Positions 25,648-37,129 of a stretch of 64,000 bases of DNA are shown piece by piece; position 1 is the stretch's first letter, and each line of letters begins with the position of its first letter. The translations under genes and the position numbers were made by a program. This DNA comes from Alphaproteobacteria bacterium. GTDB taxonomy: Bacteria; Pseudomonadota; Alphaproteobacteria; Reyranellales; Reyranellaceae. The stretch lies in NCBI GenBank assembly GCA_016870115.1, contig VGCH01000002.1:186001-250000 (forward strand), written 5' to 3'. The notes beneath the pieces are model-generated. The model was not told where the DNA came from. It saw nothing but the letters and a program-made list of their open reading frames with translations, and ran no database searches.

Positions 25648-27483
25648 ATGCGCGTTCTCGGAGTCTCGGCCTACTACCACGACAGCGCCGCCGCGCTGAT
25701 CGAGGACGGCCGCCTGGTCGCCGCCGCGCAGGAGGAACGCTTCACGCGCAAGAAGCACGACGCGCGGTTCCCCGAGAACGCCGTGCAATACTGCCTCGAC
25801 ACGGCGGGCGCCAAGCTCGCCGACATCGACTACGTCGCCTTCTACGACAAGCCGTTCCTGAAGTTCGAACGCCTGCTCGAGACCTACCTCGCCTTTGCGC
25901 CACGCGGCTTCACGTCGTTCCGCATGGCCATGCCGGTCTGGATGAAGGAGAAGCTCTTCCAGAAGACGCTGCTGCGCGACGAGCTGCGCAAGTGGGAACC
26001 CGACTTCGACTGGAACAAGCGGCTGTTGTTCGGCGAGCATCACCAGAGCCACGCCGCCAGCGCCTTCTTCCCCTCGCCCTTCGAGGAGGCGGCCGTCCTC
26101 ACCATGGACGGGGTCGGCGAGTGGGCGACCACGTCGCTGGGCGTTGGCCGCGGCAACAAGCTTGAGATGCTGAAGGAGCTGCATTTCCCGCATTCGCTGG
26201 GGCTGCTCTATTCGGCCTTCACCTACTACACCGGCTTCAAGGTCAATTCGGGCGAGTACAAGGTCATGGGTCTCGCCCCGTACGGCGAGCCGAAATACAA
26301 GGACCTCGTCTTCGACAACATCGTCGACCTGAAGGAAGACGGGACCTTCCGCCTCGACCAGTCCTACTTCGACTATTGCACCGGCCTGCGCATGACGAAC
26401 GAGAAGTTCGACGCGCTGTTCGGCGGACCGCCGCGCAAGGCCGAGGAGCTGCTGACGCAACGCCACATGGACCTCGCGGCCACCGTCCAGGCTGTGACCG
26501 AGGAGATCGTGATGCGTCTCGCGCGCTCGGTGCGGCGCGAGACCGGTGTGCGCAATCTCTGTCTGGCCGGTGGCGTGGCGCTGAACTGCGTCGCCAACGG
26601 CAAGGTGCTGCGCGAGAAGATCTTCGACAAGATCTGGGTCCAGCCGGCGGCGGGCGACGCCGGTGGCGCGGTGGGTGCCGCCTTCGCGGCCTATCACGGC
26701 TTCCTCGGCCAGGAGCGCAAGCTCAACGGCAAGATGGACGGCATGGCCGGCTCGTATCTCGGCCCCGACTACAAGGACGACGAGATCGCCAAGCGCCTGA
26801 CCGCCGCTGGCGCGAAGTTCACGCTGCTGCAGCGCGACCAGACCATCGAGCAGACGGCGCAGGCGCTGGCCGACGGCAAGGCCGTGGGCTGGATGCAGGG
26901 TCGCATGGAATTCGGGCCGCGCGCGCTTGGCGGCCGCTCCATCCTGGGCGACGCGCGCTCGCCGTCGATGCAGAAGATGCTGAACCTCAAGGTGAAGTAC
27001 CGCGAGTCGTTCCGGCCCTTCGCGCCCGCCGTGCTGCGCGACGATGTCGGCCGCTATTTCGATATCGAGAGCGACAGCCCCTACATGCTGATGGTGGCGC
27101 CGGTGGTCGAAGGGCGTCGCCGCGCCATGACCGATGCCGAGCAGGCGCTGTTCGGCATCGACAAGCTGAACGTGCCGCGCTCCGACATTCCGGCCGTGAC
27201 CCATGTCGATTATTCGGCGCGCATCCAGACGGTGCATGAGGAGACCAACCCGGCCTTCCACGCGCTGCTCAAGTCCTTCAAGGGCAAGACCGACTGCTCG
27301 GTGCTGGTGAACACCTCGTTCAACGTGCGTGGCGAGCCGATCGTCTGCACGCCCGAGGACGCGTTCCGATGCTTCATGGGTTCGGAGATCGAGGTGCTGG
27401 TCGTGGGCAACTGCTTCCTCGCCAAGGAAGACCAGGATCCGGCGCTGAAGCTCGACTACAAGAACGCCTTCGAGCTCGACTAG
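25648..27483 (+). CDS. carbamoyltransferase, NodU/CmcH/TobZ family (SxtI-like)
   Basis: This 611-residue two-domain enzyme has an N-terminal Kae1-like domain with the metal-binding [11 protein letters not shown] motif (H131, H132, H136) and an ATP-type MDGVGEW segment, and a C-terminal YrdC-like carbamoyl-transfer domain ([34 protein letters not shown]). It makes carbamoyl-adenylate from carbamoyl phosphate and ATP and passes the carbamoyl group to a hydroxyl of an unknown acceptor. Full length suggests activity. No antibiotic, nodulation or saxitoxin genes are nearby. The acceptor may be a cell-envelope sugar or lipid, given the two membrane partners. Confidence 0.9.
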   Translation: MRVLGVSAYYHDSAAALIEDGRLVAAAQEERFTRKKHDARFPENAVQYCLDTAGAKLADIDYVAFYDKPFLKFERLLETYLAFAPRGFTSFRMAMPVWMKEKLFQKTLLRDELRKWEPDFDWNKRLLFGEHHQSHAASAFFPSPFEEAAVLTMDGVGEWATTSLGVGRGNKLEMLKELHFPHSLGLLYSAFTYYTGFKVNSGEYKVMGLAPYGEPKYKDLVFDNIVDLKEDGTFRLDQSYFDYCTGLRMTNEKFDALFGGPPRKAEELLTQRHMDLAATVQAVTEEIVMRLARSVRRETGVRNLCLAGGVALNCVANGKVLREKIFDKIWVQPAAGDAGGAVGAAFAAYHGFLGQERKLNGKMDGMAGSYLGPDYKDDEIAKRLTAAGAKFTLLQRDQTIEQTAQALADGKAVGWMQGRMEFGPRALGGRSILGDARSPSMQKMLNLKVKYRESFRPFAPAVLRDDVGRYFDIESDSPYMLMVAPVVEGRRRAMTDAEQALFGIDKLNVPRSDIPAVTHVDYSARIQTVHEETNPAFHALLKSFKGKTDCSVLVNTSFNVRGEPIVCTPEDAFRCFMGSEIEVLVVGNCFLAKEDQDPALKLDYKNAFELD

Positions 27484-27497
27484 GCGGCAGTCGCGCC

Positions 27498-28631
27498 ATG
27501 ATCGCGCTGCCGACCGAACCGCTGCAGATCGAGGAACCCGCCGCGCTCCGGCGCAACGATCTGCGGCCGAACCTGATCGGCCTCAGCCGCGCCGGCCTAG
27601 AGGGCACGCTTGCCGAAGCGGGACTGGAACCGTTCCGCGCTCGCCAGGTCTGGCACTGGATCTATTGGCACGGCGTCACCGATTTCGGCCGGATGACCAA
27701 CATCGCCCGTCCGGTGCGCGAGCGACTGGCCGAGCTCTTTCGCATCGATCGACCCGGCATCGCGAGCGAACAGCGCTCCGCCGATGGCACGCGCAAGTGG
27801 CTGCTGCGCTTCGAGGACGGCAACGAGGCGGAGACGGTGAACATTCCGGAGGCCGATCGCGGCTCGGTGTGCGTCTCGAGCCAGGTCGGCTGCACGCTCA
27901 CCTGCAGCTTCTGCCACACCGGCACGCAGAAGCTGGTGCGCAACCTCACGCCGGCCGAGATCGTCGGCCAGTTCATGGTGGCGCGCGACAGCTACGGCGA
28001 ATGGCCAACGCCGATCGAGACCACGCGCATGCTCTCCAACATCGTGATGATGGGCATGGGCGAGCCGCTCTACAATTTTGACAATGTGGCCCAGGCGCTG
28101 CGCATTGTGATGGACGATCAGGGTATCGCGCTCGGAAGGCGACGCATCACGCTCTCGACCTCGGGCGTGGTGCCGATGATCCCGCGGGTTGGCGTCGAGC
28201 TTGACGTCAATCTCGCGGTCTCGCTGCACGCCGTCACCGACGAGGTTCGCGATCTCCTCGTCCCGATCAACAAGAAGTGGCCGATCGCCGAGCTGCTGGC
28301 CGCCTGCGCCGCCTATCCGGGTGCCAAGAACAGCCGGCGCATCACGTTCGAGTACACGATGCTGAAGGGCGTGAACGACAGCGACCAGGATGCCCGCGAG
28401 CTTGTGCGGCTGCTCGTGCCGCTGCATGCCAAGGTGAACCTGATCCCGTTCAATCCCTGGCCCGGCGCGCCCTACGAGTGCAGCTCGAACAACCGCATCC
28501 ACCGCTTCGCCGAGATCGTGAACAACGGCGGCCTCAGCGCCCCTGTTCGCACCCCGCGCGGCCGTGACATCCTCGCCGCCTGCGGCCAGCTGCGCAGCGC
28601 CAGCGAACGCGCCCGTCGCCCGACCTCCTGA
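27498..28631 (+). CDS. rlmN: 23S rRNA (adenine2503-C2)/tRNA methyltransferase RlmN
   Basis: This 377-residue radical-SAM enzyme methylates C2 of A2503 in 23S rRNA and A37 of some tRNAs. The [4Fe-4S] motif C132-x3-C136-x2-C139 (CTLTCSFC) and the C-terminal catalytic Cys C362 (DILAACGQL) are present. The ATG at 27498 is 14 bases after the carbamoyltransferase stop. The frame is open upstream, but that part is antisense-like and lacks family sequence. It appears to be a housekeeping gene at the end of the module transcript. Confidence 0.93.
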   Translation: MIALPTEPLQIEEPAALRRNDLRPNLIGLSRAGLEGTLAEAGLEPFRARQVWHWIYWHGVTDFGRMTNIARPVRERLAELFRIDRPGIASEQRSADGTRKWLLRFEDGNEAETVNIPEADRGSVCVSSQVGCTLTCSFCHTGTQKLVRNLTPAEIVGQFMVARDSYGEWPTPIETTRMLSNIVMMGMGEPLYNFDNVAQALRIVMDDQGIALGRRRITLSTSGVVPMIPRVGVELDVNLAVSLHAVTDEVRDLLVPINKKWPIAELLAACAAYPGAKNSRRITFEYTMLKGVNDSDQDARELVRLLVPLHAKVNLIPFNPWPGAPYECSSNNRIHRFAEIVNNGGLSAPVRTPRGRDILAACGQLRSASERARRPTS

Positions 28632-28689
28632 GCCGTTCTCCTCGAAGAAGTCGTGGGAGAGGTGAGCGAGGGACCTCGTCCAGTGGCCG

Positions 28690-29682
28690 TCAGAACGCGC
28701 GGTAGCCGAAGGAGATCTCGTATGCCGGTCGCCGCGCGGTGAACAGCGCATCGTTGGCCGGCCCCTCGATACCCCGCGCGAGGACGAGCGGGTCGAAGAT
28801 GGTGCCATCGCAGGTGTCGTTTGGCTCCAGTGCGGTGATGGCTAGCGTCCCAAGTTTCACGCGCGGGCGCGTGTCTTCGTCGACCCATTGCTCGGTGGCG
28901 TTGGTCTTCTCATCACCCGCGCGTCCAATGATCGCGACCATGTCGAAGCTCGCTGGCGCCTTGGCGGCGAGACGGCTGTTCAACTCATCGACCAGGAAAT
29001 CGGCGGGCTTGGCCTTGGCTTCGTCGTCGGTGAGGCCGATCTGGCCCGCGGTGGGCACCATTTGGAACTTCACGAGCTGGCGCGCGCCGCTTGCGTTCAC
29101 CAGCGTGTAGTTGTGGATGCCCCAATAGCCGACGCCCACCCACGACCCCGGCACCGGCCGGCCAGCGAGATACTTGCCCTGCAGCGTGGTCTCCGGATTG
29201 CTCTCACTGAACGCTTTGATTTTCTCCGGATTGGGCTTGCCGTCGGCGCCGGGCAGACGCGCCTGCAGAAAGGCCAGCATCTGCTCCGGCGACTTCACGA
29301 AGTTGACGGGCGCGTTCACCATGACGAACTCGGTCTGCCCGGGACCGCCGGGGTCGAGGCGGAACGCCAAGCCGCGATTCACCATCTTGTTGCCGTCCAT
29401 CACCTTCGGATTCCCGCTGCCGACCGAGAACCGCGCGACCACCCGTGAGGGCTTGTCGAACAGTGCCGAGGCTGACAGGCCCTTCGCTTCCGCCGCGGGG
29501 GTGAAACTGCCGACGAAGCACTGGCCTTTGGCACCGCTTGGCCGGGCCTTTTGGTTGCCGGACAGGGTGCGCATCGCGGCGACGACCTGGTCCGTCGTCG
29601 TCTGCGCCGTCGCGGCGCCGGGCATCGCGGCTACGGCGGCGGCTGTGGCGGCGGCGATCAGGTTCCATTTCGGTTGCTTCAC
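28690..29682 (-). CDS. catalase-family heme protein, exported, distal His replaced
   Basis: This 330-residue small catalase-related protein (SrpA type) has a GTG start preceded by GGAGGGAGG and a Sec signal peptide (AAATAAAVAAMPGAATAQ), so it is periplasmic. The family core is clear (VARFSVGSG, RGLAFRLDPGG, FVKSPEQMLAFLQ) and the C-terminal R-x3-Y pair (ARRPAY) for the heme proximal Tyr is kept. The distal HAKG motif reads GAKG: Gly50 replaces the catalytic His. Peroxidase activity may be lost or altered. It could instead be a heme or lipid-binding periplasmic protein. It converges with rlmN. Confidence 0.82.
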   Translation of the reverse strand: MKQPKWNLIAAATAAAVAAMPGAATAQTTTDQVVAAMRTLSGNQKARPSGAKGQCFVGSFTPAAEAKGLSASALFDKPSRVVARFSVGSGNPKVMDGNKMVNRGLAFRLDPGGPGQTEFVMVNAPVNFVKSPEQMLAFLQARLPGADGKPNPEKIKAFSESNPETTLQGKYLAGRPVPGSWVGVGYWGIHNYTLVNASGARQLVKFQMVPTAGQIGLTDDEAKAKPADFLVDELNSRLAAKAPASFDMVAIIGRAGDEKTNATEQWVDEDTRPRVKLGTLAITALEPNDTCDGTIFDPLVLARGIEGPANDALFTARRPAYEISFGYRAF

Positions 29683-29873
29683 TTGAGCCTCCCTCCGGCT
29701 TGCGCTTCTCGCGCGATGAAACTAGCGCGCAGGTACCGGGTTGGAAACTCACGTCGCTTCAATAGAAGGTGTGACAACCGTTACCCAACGCTCTGCGAAG
29801 GGGCCGCCGCGATCCGGTCCTCGGCCGCCGCCGCTGCCTCTACCGATCCGCGGTGCTGTTCGCGGCCTACGAC

Positions 29874-30914
29874 TCAAGAGTCCGGATGGAACGCGTGGAC
29901 TGCAGACAGGAACGCGCGTTCGCTCCAGACGGAGCGCAATCCGATCCCCTTGGCGTCCTCGGCTAGCCGACCCGCGACGTACGACGCGTAGTAGGGCTCG
30001 TGGAAATGATGCGGAAAGAGATCGAGCAGGCCCGCCCAGTCGGGCCGGTCGGCGCGCTGGATCGAGTCCACGATCACGACCAGCCCGTCGGATCGCACGA
30101 CACGGCGCATCTCGGCCAGCGCCCGACCGCGGATATCGGGCGGCAGTTCATGCAACAGGAAGGAACTCACGACCAGATCGAGGCTTGCGTCGCCGAACGG
30201 CAGCGCCTCGGCCAAGCCGCCCATGAACTTCACGCGGGCCGTGGCGCCGACATGACGTCGCGCCTCGGCGAGATAGGGCTCGCTGGGGTCGAGCCCGAGC
30301 AGACGCAGGCCTGGCAACGCATCGCGTAGCTCGCGCATCAGTCTTCCGGTGCCGCAGCCGATATCGAGCGCACGCACGGCGCGCTGGTCGCGGCCGGCCA
30401 TCCAGTCGGCGATGGGCCGCAGCGCGCGACGCCGCATAGTGCGTGCGGCGCCGGTGAACAGCACCTCGACCTGGGTGTCGTAGAGACGCGCCGACTCGTC
30501 CGAGAGCCACCCATCGCTCTGGAAGTGGAAGTTCTGGCGGTAGTAGCGTGGCAGGCCGCCATGGGCGTTGTCGCTCGGCAGCACCGCGGCCTCACGTGCG
30601 TGGCGGCGCGCATCGACAGCGGGCAGATCGCGGAAGTAGCGCAGGCTCGCCGTCAGGGCCGCGCGCAGATCGGGCAGCTCACGGCGAGGCGCCGGCACGC
30701 GACCGGCCGCAATGTCGGTCCACTCGATCTCGAACAGGGCCCGCAGGTCGGCCAGGAACGCGCGTTGGTCGGGCACAGGACCGACGGCGAAATCCGGCTT
30801 GGGTAGCGGCTTCAGCACGCGACGGCCGGCGGCGTAGTGACCGGCGAACCAGGCGACGCGCGCGAGTTGGCCCGCGGCCCAGCCCAGACGATCAATCGGA
30901 CCGATCGCGCTCAT
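29874..30914 (-). CDS. class I SAM-dependent methyltransferase
   Basis: This 346-residue protein has a Rossmann methyltransferase domain at about residues 180-300, with motif I ALDIGCGTGRLMRELRD, motif II acidic LGLDPSEP and a post-motif VVSSFLLHELP. An N-terminal ~170-residue helical region contains a YYRQNFHFQSDGWLS segment typical of relatives acting on lipids or small molecules. The target is unknown. Its start lies three bases after the stop of the hydrolase gene, so both are cotranscribed. The 190 bases between this gene's stop and the catalase start show no gene. Confidence 0.87.
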   Translation of the reverse strand: MSAIGPIDRLGWAAGQLARVAWFAGHYAAGRRVLKPLPKPDFAVGPVPDQRAFLADLRALFEIEWTDIAAGRVPAPRRELPDLRAALTASLRYFRDLPAVDARRHAREAAVLPSDNAHGGLPRYYRQNFHFQSDGWLSDESARLYDTQVEVLFTGAARTMRRRALRPIADWMAGRDQRAVRALDIGCGTGRLMRELRDALPGLRLLGLDPSEPYLAEARRHVGATARVKFMGGLAEALPFGDASLDLVVSSFLLHELPPDIRGRALAEMRRVVRSDGLVVIVDSIQRADRPDWAGLLDLFPHHFHEPYYASYVAGRLAEDAKGIGLRSVWSERAFLSAVHAFHPDS

Positions 30915-30917
30915 GCC

Positions 30918-31742
30918 TCAGCGCACCAGCGCCCGCAGCGCGGCCATCGCCTCGGGCGCGCGCCAGACATTGCCATGGGTCGCGCCGGGTGCAGTGACCA
31001 GTTCGATGTCGAGACCGCGCGCCCGGCCCTTCGCGACGTAGGTTTCGGAGAACTTGGTTAGCGTGTTGTCGTCCTTGTCGCCCGCAATCACGCGGATCCG
31101 CGCCCCGGCGGGAATGTTGCCGACATGATCGTGCGGCGAGAGCGAGCTCCAGACGCCGGTGCGGCCCGCCGATTGCTGGCGCCACGTGCGCCAGGGGGCG
31201 ATCTCGCAGGGGCAGCCTGCCAGGACTGCAGCATCGAGCGTTCCGGGGTGACGATCGAGGATCAGTGCCGAGGTCGCGGCGCCGCCGGAATGGCCCCAGG
31301 CAATGACCCGCGACGCGGCGAAGCGCTGTCGGAGTGCCGCGATCGCCTCGGCCATGCGTCGCACATTGTCGGCGGTATAGTCGTCGTCGCCCGACTTGGC
31401 GCTGCCGTCTGATCGGCCACTGGGCGCGCGATAGCCCGGCCGAACCAGCGCCACGATCCGGGCGGGGCCAGCCGCTGCCGCGTCGCCCACCACTTGCAGG
31501 ATGCGATCCCAGTAGCCGCCGCCGACGGATCCACCGCCGTCGCCATGCAGGAACACTACCAGCGGGGCGCCCGCCGGCTTATCGGCACCGGCGAGGGCGA
31601 AGGAAAAGCACTCGCCCGCCGGGGTGCGGATCGAGGTCGCCGTGTCGTTGGCCGCGCAACCCTGCGCGCGGGCTCCGGTTGCGGCTACGGCCAGGGCGAG
31701 GCCGAAAAGTGCTGCGCACCAGCGCGAAATCTTCTGGGACAT
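30918..31742 (-). CDS. secreted alpha/beta hydrolase, PHB-depolymerase/Fes-like
   Basis: This 274-residue protein has a signal peptide ([15 protein letters not shown]) and an alpha/beta-hydrolase domain. The oxyanion HGDGGG, nucleophile elbow GHSGG (Ser near residue 145), an acidic residue in AGDKDD and the catalytic His in GATHGN near the C-terminus form the triad. The mature protein also has paired Cys residues (GCAAND; AGCPC) likely to form disulfides in the periplasm. It may cleave polyester, acylated sugars or siderophores; I cannot choose. It is followed by the methyltransferase gene. Confidence 0.83.
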   Translation of the reverse strand: MSQKISRWCAALFGLALAVAATGARAQGCAANDTATSIRTPAGECFSFALAGADKPAGAPLVVFLHGDGGGSVGGGYWDRILQVVGDAAAAGPARIVALVRPGYRAPSGRSDGSAKSGDDDYTADNVRRMAEAIAALRQRFAASRVIAWGHSGGAATSALILDRHPGTLDAAVLAGCPCEIAPWRTWRQQSAGRTGVWSSLSPHDHVGNIPAGARIRVIAGDKDDNTLTKFSETYVAKGRARGLDIELVTAPGATHGNVWRAPEAMAALRALVR

Positions 31743-31850
31743 GAGGGGGCTCCGATGCCGTCCACCAGCCTATCGCGCTCCCGATCCGGCGGGAATCGGA
31801 ATGGGGCGCCGGCTTGCCGGTCCGGCGGCGATCCGTTAAGTCCGCCGGCC

Positions 31851-33107
<1,257 letters not shown>

Positions 33108-33177
33108 CCCCGCCCGCGTTATTGCAGTGCATCGGCGACCATAGCGGCGTATCCTGCGATTCCTCTCGGAGTTGGGA

Positions 33178-33858
33178 ATGCCGTTCGACGACGGCGGACG
33201 TTTCGGGCCGTGGCGCGGCACGGGCGACCGCGCCATCAACCTGCCACCGGTCATCCTCTGGCTGATCGGCCTGAACCTCGCGGTGCACGTGGTGCGCCAG
33301 ATGTCGGACATGGCGTTCGACGCGCGCATGCTGGCCCAGCTCGGGGTGGTGGCCGCCGCCTATACCGGCGACGCCGGACCGCTTGCGGTCGATCCGCTCG
33401 CGCTCCTGGTCGCGCCGTTCAGCTTCCAGTTTCTGCATGGCAGCTGGCTGCATCTCGGCATCAACATGGCGACCCTGGTGGCATTCGGCGCGCCGGTAGA
33501 GCGGGTGCTGGGGACACGGCGGTTTCTCGCCTTTTATCTCGCCTCGGGCATCGCCGCGGCGCTCGTCCATATCGGCTTCTACTATGACTCAATCCAGCCC
33601 TTGATCGGCGCCTCGGGCGGCGTCAGCGGTCTGTTCGGCGGCGTGCTGTTGCTGCTGCGGCGGCTCGGCAAACCCGCGTCCGTGCTGCCCATCGCCGCGG
33701 TCTGGATCGGCGTGAATGTTTTCTTCGGCGTCGTGGGCGGCGTGGCGATGGCGGGCGGCGACTCAATCGCCTGGGTCGCACATATCGGCGGCTTCATCTT
33801 TGGCCTCGCCACGATCCGCTTCTTCGTGCCCGGATCGGTGCTGCCGCTAGTGCGGTAG
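33178..33858 (+). CDS. rhomboid-family intramembrane serine protease
   Basis: This 226-residue six-helix protein has H92-x3-N96 in the HLGIN segment, catalytic Ser S146 in GASGGVSGLFG and catalytic His H202 in AWVAHIGGF, the full rhomboid dyad. It cleaves membrane proteins within the bilayer. GGAG lies six bases before ATG 33178. The gene begins 70 bases after argG and its 3' end overlaps the convergent NnrU-like gene by 12 bases. Confidence 0.9.
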   Translation: MPFDDGGRFGPWRGTGDRAINLPPVILWLIGLNLAVHVVRQMSDMAFDARMLAQLGVVAAAYTGDAGPLAVDPLALLVAPFSFQFLHGSWLHLGINMATLVAFGAPVERVLGTRRFLAFYLASGIAAALVHIGFYYDSIQPLIGASGGVSGLFGGVLLLLRRLGKPASVLPIAAVWIGVNVFFGVVGGVAMAGGDSIAWVAHIGGFIFGLATIRFFVPGSVLPLVR

Positions 33859-34548
33859 CGCCGCCCGGCCGATCAGCGGCCCGTGCAACACCAGGAGCAG
33901 CGCGAAGATCGCGACGGCGAGCGCCAACCGCGCCATCCCAACCTTGCCAAGGTCTAGTCTCACGCGACCTGAGGCCAGCGCCGCGAAGGGCAGGATCGAG
34001 GTGTGTGCCATGAAGGGACCGTAGGCGTCGGGAAAGGCCCGCGCCTTGCGGGCGTCGATCCCGAACATGCCACCTACGGCGAGGATGCCGATCGACGCAC
34101 ACAGGAGCAAGGTCGCGGCGTCGCCGTTGACGATCGCGTGGGCCAGCGCCCACAGCGCGAAGCCGCAGAGGCCAGGGTGTCGCGCGATGGCGTGGATGCC
34201 GAGGCCGCCGGCGTAGTCGAGCTGGGCCCGTTCGGCACCGACCTGTCCGGGACTGGGGGTCATCGTGCCCAGCACCAGAAACAAGACGGAGGCCAGCATC
34301 AGGATCAGCGCGATCCAACGCCCGCCGGCCGGCTCGGACCAGAGCTCCACATAAGGCGCGGTCGAGTACGCGTAGATCATCCAGGCGAGCGAGAGCCCGG
34401 CCATGGCCGAGTAGGCGCCCCGAAAGCCGCCCTCGCCCAGCCGCGCAAGCACCGCCTGGCGCAGCGTGTGGGAGAGTAGGAAGTGCCCACCGGTGAAGAT
34501 GAGACCGGCGAGCGCGACGGCGAGCAGGGAATGGCTGAAGAGGGACAT
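33847..34548 (-). CDS. NnrU-family membrane protein
   Basis: This 233-residue integral membrane protein has about six helices. The HFLLSHTLRQAVLARLGEGGFRGAYS opening and the AIARHPGLCGFALWALAHAIVNGD core are the NnrU/isoprenylcysteine-methyltransferase-like signature. NnrU genes were first described beside denitrification genes and may serve nitric oxide or carotenoid metabolism. Here no denitrification genes are nearby, so the role is open. The start has GGAGG in a good position. Confidence 0.85.
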   Translation of the reverse strand: MSLFSHSLLAVALAGLIFTGGHFLLSHTLRQAVLARLGEGGFRGAYSAMAGLSLAWMIYAYSTAPYVELWSEPAGGRWIALILMLASVLFLVLGTMTPSPGQVGAERAQLDYAGGLGIHAIARHPGLCGFALWALAHAIVNGDAATLLLCASIGILAVGGMFGIDARKARAFPDAYGPFMAHTSILPFAALASGRVRLDLGKVGMARLALAVAIFALLLVLHGPLIGRAALPH

Positions 34549-34587
34549 GACTCCTCCGGGAGGGTAGCTGCTCTATAGTGGACTGCC

Positions 34588-35949
34588 ATGCCGGCCCGCG
34601 ACATCCCTCTTTCGCGCACACTCACCGCGACCGCGGTGGCGCTCGCGCCGTCGGCGGCCGCGTTTGCATTGCTGGTGGCGCTGGAGCATCTCGAGGCCGG
34701 CCCCGCGGTGCTCGCGTTTCTCGGGATCGCGCTGCTGACCATCCTGCTGGTCCGTCGCTACCTCGCGGCGCTGGCCCGGTTCCGCCATTTCGTCGAGGCG
34801 CTGTCCGACGGGCGCGCGCCGGAACTCCCGAGGCTCGCTTTCGCGCCCGCCGCCACCGAACTGGCAGCGGCCGCCGCCACGCTGTCGCAGCGTTGGCAGG
34901 CCGAAGCCCGCGCCCGTGAGGCGTTGACGGGATCCGCGCAGGCCGTGCTCGATGGACTGCCCGATCCCTTGTTGGGCATCGATGGCGCGCGGCGGATCAG
35001 CCGGGTGAACCGTGCGGCACTCGAGTTGCTCGGGCCGGTGCCGACGCAGCGCGATCTCGCGCTCGCGCTGCGTACGCCCGTCGTGCTGGCCGCAGTGGAT
35101 GCGCTGCTGGCCGGCGGCGACACCGACCGCAAGACGCTCGGCTTCGCGCTGTCCGGGCCGCCTGAGCGTGACATGCTGGCCCATCTGCGCCGTCTGCCGC
35201 GGCCGGCCGCGGACGGAACGCAGGTTCTGGTCGTGCTGCACGACACCACGGCGTTGGTGCGCGCCGAGCGCATGCGGGCGGATTTCGTCGCAAACGCCAG
35301 CCACGAGCTCAAGACTCCGATCGCCGCGATCGGCGGCTTTGTCGAAACCCTGCGGGGGCCGGCGCGCGACGATGTCAAGGCCCGCGAGCGCTTTCTCGCC
35401 ATCGTGGCGGAGCAGGCCGAGCGCATGCGGCGGCTTGTCGACGATCTCCTCACGCTCTCGCGTATCGAGCAGCACGAGCACGACCGGCCCGCCGGCCGCG
35501 TCGATCTCGCCGCCACGATCGCGAACCTGCGCGACGTGTTGCAGCTCAAGGCAGCGGCGCGCGGGATCGCCATCGCGGTGCGCGGCGCGCCGCCCGCGGC
35601 CGTGCCGGGCGACCCTGACGAGCTCGCCATCGTGTTCCAGAATCTCCTGGACAACGCGCTGAACCACGCGCCCGAAGGCAGCGAGATCGAGGTGAGTTTC
35701 GCCGCGCCGAAGGAAGGCGAGGTCGCCGTCGCGGTTCGCGACCGGGGCGACGGAATCGAGGCGCACCACCTGCCGCGCCTCACCGAGCGCTTCTATCGCG
35801 CCGATCCGGCGCGCTCCCGTGCGCGCGGCGGGACCGGGCTCGGCCTCGCCATCGTCAAGCATGTGCTGACCCGCCACCGCGGACGCCTCGAGATCAAGAG
35901 CGTGCCGGGCCAGGGGTCGACCTTCACCGTCCTGCTGCCCGAGGCCTGA
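34588..35949 (+). CDS. phoR: phosphate-regulon sensor histidine kinase PhoR
   Basis: The 453-residue kinase has two N-terminal membrane helices (about 13-32 and 41-58), a PAS-like domain (about 115-225), a HisKA domain with the phosphorylated His239 in NASHELKTP, and an HATPase domain (N box FQNLLDNALNHAP, G boxes DRGDGI and GGTGLGLAIVK). PhoR phosphorylates PhoB when phosphate is scarce. It opens the locus phoR-pstS-pstC-pstA-pstB-phoU-phoB. The gap before pstS carries the Pho box. Confidence 0.93.
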   Translation: MPARDIPLSRTLTATAVALAPSAAAFALLVALEHLEAGPAVLAFLGIALLTILLVRRYLAALARFRHFVEALSDGRAPELPRLAFAPAATELAAAAATLSQRWQAEARAREALTGSAQAVLDGLPDPLLGIDGARRISRVNRAALELLGPVPTQRDLALALRTPVVLAAVDALLAGGDTDRKTLGFALSGPPERDMLAHLRRLPRPAADGTQVLVVLHDTTALVRAERMRADFVANASHELKTPIAAIGGFVETLRGPARDDVKARERFLAIVAEQAERMRRLVDDLLTLSRIEQHEHDRPAGRVDLAATIANLRDVLQLKAAARGIAIAVRGAPPAAVPGDPDELAIVFQNLLDNALNHAPEGSEIEVSFAAPKEGEVAVAVRDRGDGIEAHHLPRLTERFYRADPARSRARGGTGLGLAIVKHVLTRHRGRLEIKSVPGQGSTFTVLLPEA

Positions 35950-35990
35950 GCTGGCCGGAGTTTTCCCCAACCCCGAGGGCCCGCGCCCGA

Positions 35991-36008
35991 CTGTCACGTT
36001 CCTGTAAC
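35991..36008 (+). promoter_or_regulatory. Pho box (PhoB site) and promoter of pstS
   Basis: CTGTCAC GTTC CTGTAAC is two 7-base direct repeats with a 4-base spacer, matching the PhoB consensus. A CTATTT -10-like element follows nine bases after the second repeat (36018-36023), and the pstS ATG is at 36085 behind GAGGGG. PhoB-P should activate the pst operon here. Confidence 0.85.
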
Positions 36009-36084
36009 GCTCCGGACCTATTTCCTTTGCCAACGATCGGTACGCCATCCTCGCGCCGATTGGCGGCGTGAAGAGAGGGGTTCC

Positions 36085-37071
36085 ATGTTCGTACGTACCA
36101 TCGCCGCGGCCCTGGCCGCCGGCTTGCTGATGTCCCACGCGGCGTCGGCCCAGACGATCCGCATCGACGGATCGAGCACGGTCTTCCCGGTGACCGAGGC
36201 GGTCGCCGAGGAATTCCAGAAGATGAAGCGGAACGCGATCAGGGTCACGGTCGGCGTGTCCGGCACGGGCGGCGGTTTCAAAAAGTTCTGCCGCGGCGAG
36301 ACCGATCTCTCCAACGCCTCCCGTCCGATCCTGAAGTCCGAGATGGACGAGTGCGCCAAGACCGGCGTCGGCTACATCGAGATCCCGGTCGCCTTCGACG
36401 CACTCACCGTGGCGGTCAATCCGCGCAACACGGCGGTGAACAACATCACGATCGCCGAGCTGAAGAAGATGTGGGAGCCGGCCGCCAAGGGCACCATCAT
36501 GCGGTGGAAGGACGTCAATCCCGCGTGGCCCGATCAGCCTCTGAAGCTGTTCGGTGCGGGCGCCGACTCGGGCACCTTCGACTACTTCACCGAGGCCGTG
36601 ACCGGTAAGGCCAAGGCAAGCCGCTCGGACTTTGCGGCATCGGAAGACGACAACGTGCTGGTCCAGGGCATCGAGAACGACCGCAACGCGCTCGGCTTCA
36701 TTCCCTACGCCTACTACCTGCCGCACAAGGCGAAGATGAAGGCGCTGGGCATTGATGAAGGCAAGGGCAGGGGGCCCGTCCTACCCTCCGAGAAGACCGT
36801 GATCGATGGCACCTACAGCCCGCTGTCGCGCCCGCTCTTCGTCTACATCAACACCAAGGCGCTGGATCGCGCCGAGGTGAGGGACTTCCTCGATTTCTAT
36901 CTGAAGTCCCAGAAGCTGATCACCGAGGTGAAGTACGTGCCGTTGCCTGCCCAGGCCTACGATATTGCTCGTGAGCGAATCGCCAAGAAGGTGACCGGCA
37001 CGGCCTTCGGCGGTCACCCGGAAGTCGGCCTGTCGATCCTGGAGATCCTGAACCGCCAGCCGAAGAGCTGA
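36085..37071 (+). CDS. pstS: phosphate-binding periplasmic protein PstS
   Basis: This 328-residue protein has a Sec signal peptide ([18 protein letters not shown]). The mature part begins [22 protein letters not shown] and contains the [15 protein letters not shown] phosphate-contact region and [10 protein letters not shown]. It catches inorganic phosphate for PstCAB. It follows a Pho box and is the first gene of the transporter operon. A strong hairpin separates it from pstC. Confidence 0.95.
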   Translation: MFVRTIAAALAAGLLMSHAASAQTIRIDGSSTVFPVTEAVAEEFQKMKRNAIRVTVGVSGTGGGFKKFCRGETDLSNASRPILKSEMDECAKTGVGYIEIPVAFDALTVAVNPRNTAVNNITIAELKKMWEPAAKGTIMRWKDVNPAWPDQPLKLFGAGADSGTFDYFTEAVTGKAKASRSDFAASEDDNVLVQGIENDRNALGFIPYAYYLPHKAKMKALGIDEGKGRGPVLPSEKTVIDGTYSPLSRPLFVYINTKALDRAEVRDFLDFYLKSQKLITEVKYVPLPAQAYDIARERIAKKVTGTAFGGHPEVGLSILEILNRQPKS

Positions 37072-37087
37072 CGGACTGACGTGTGAT

Positions 37088-37113
37088 CGGGGCGGCGGAT
37101 CGCCGCCGCCCCG
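37088..37113 (+). promoter_or_regulatory. intercistronic hairpin pstS-pstC
   Basis: CGGGGCGGCGG and CCGCCGCCCCG form a perfect 11-base stem with loop ATCG. No T-run follows, so it is more likely an mRNA-stabilising or attenuating structure than a full terminator. It would keep pstS mRNA more abundant than pstCAB, as binding-protein excess requires. Confidence 0.65.
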
Positions 37114-37129
37114 GCGAGAGGGGGGAGAG

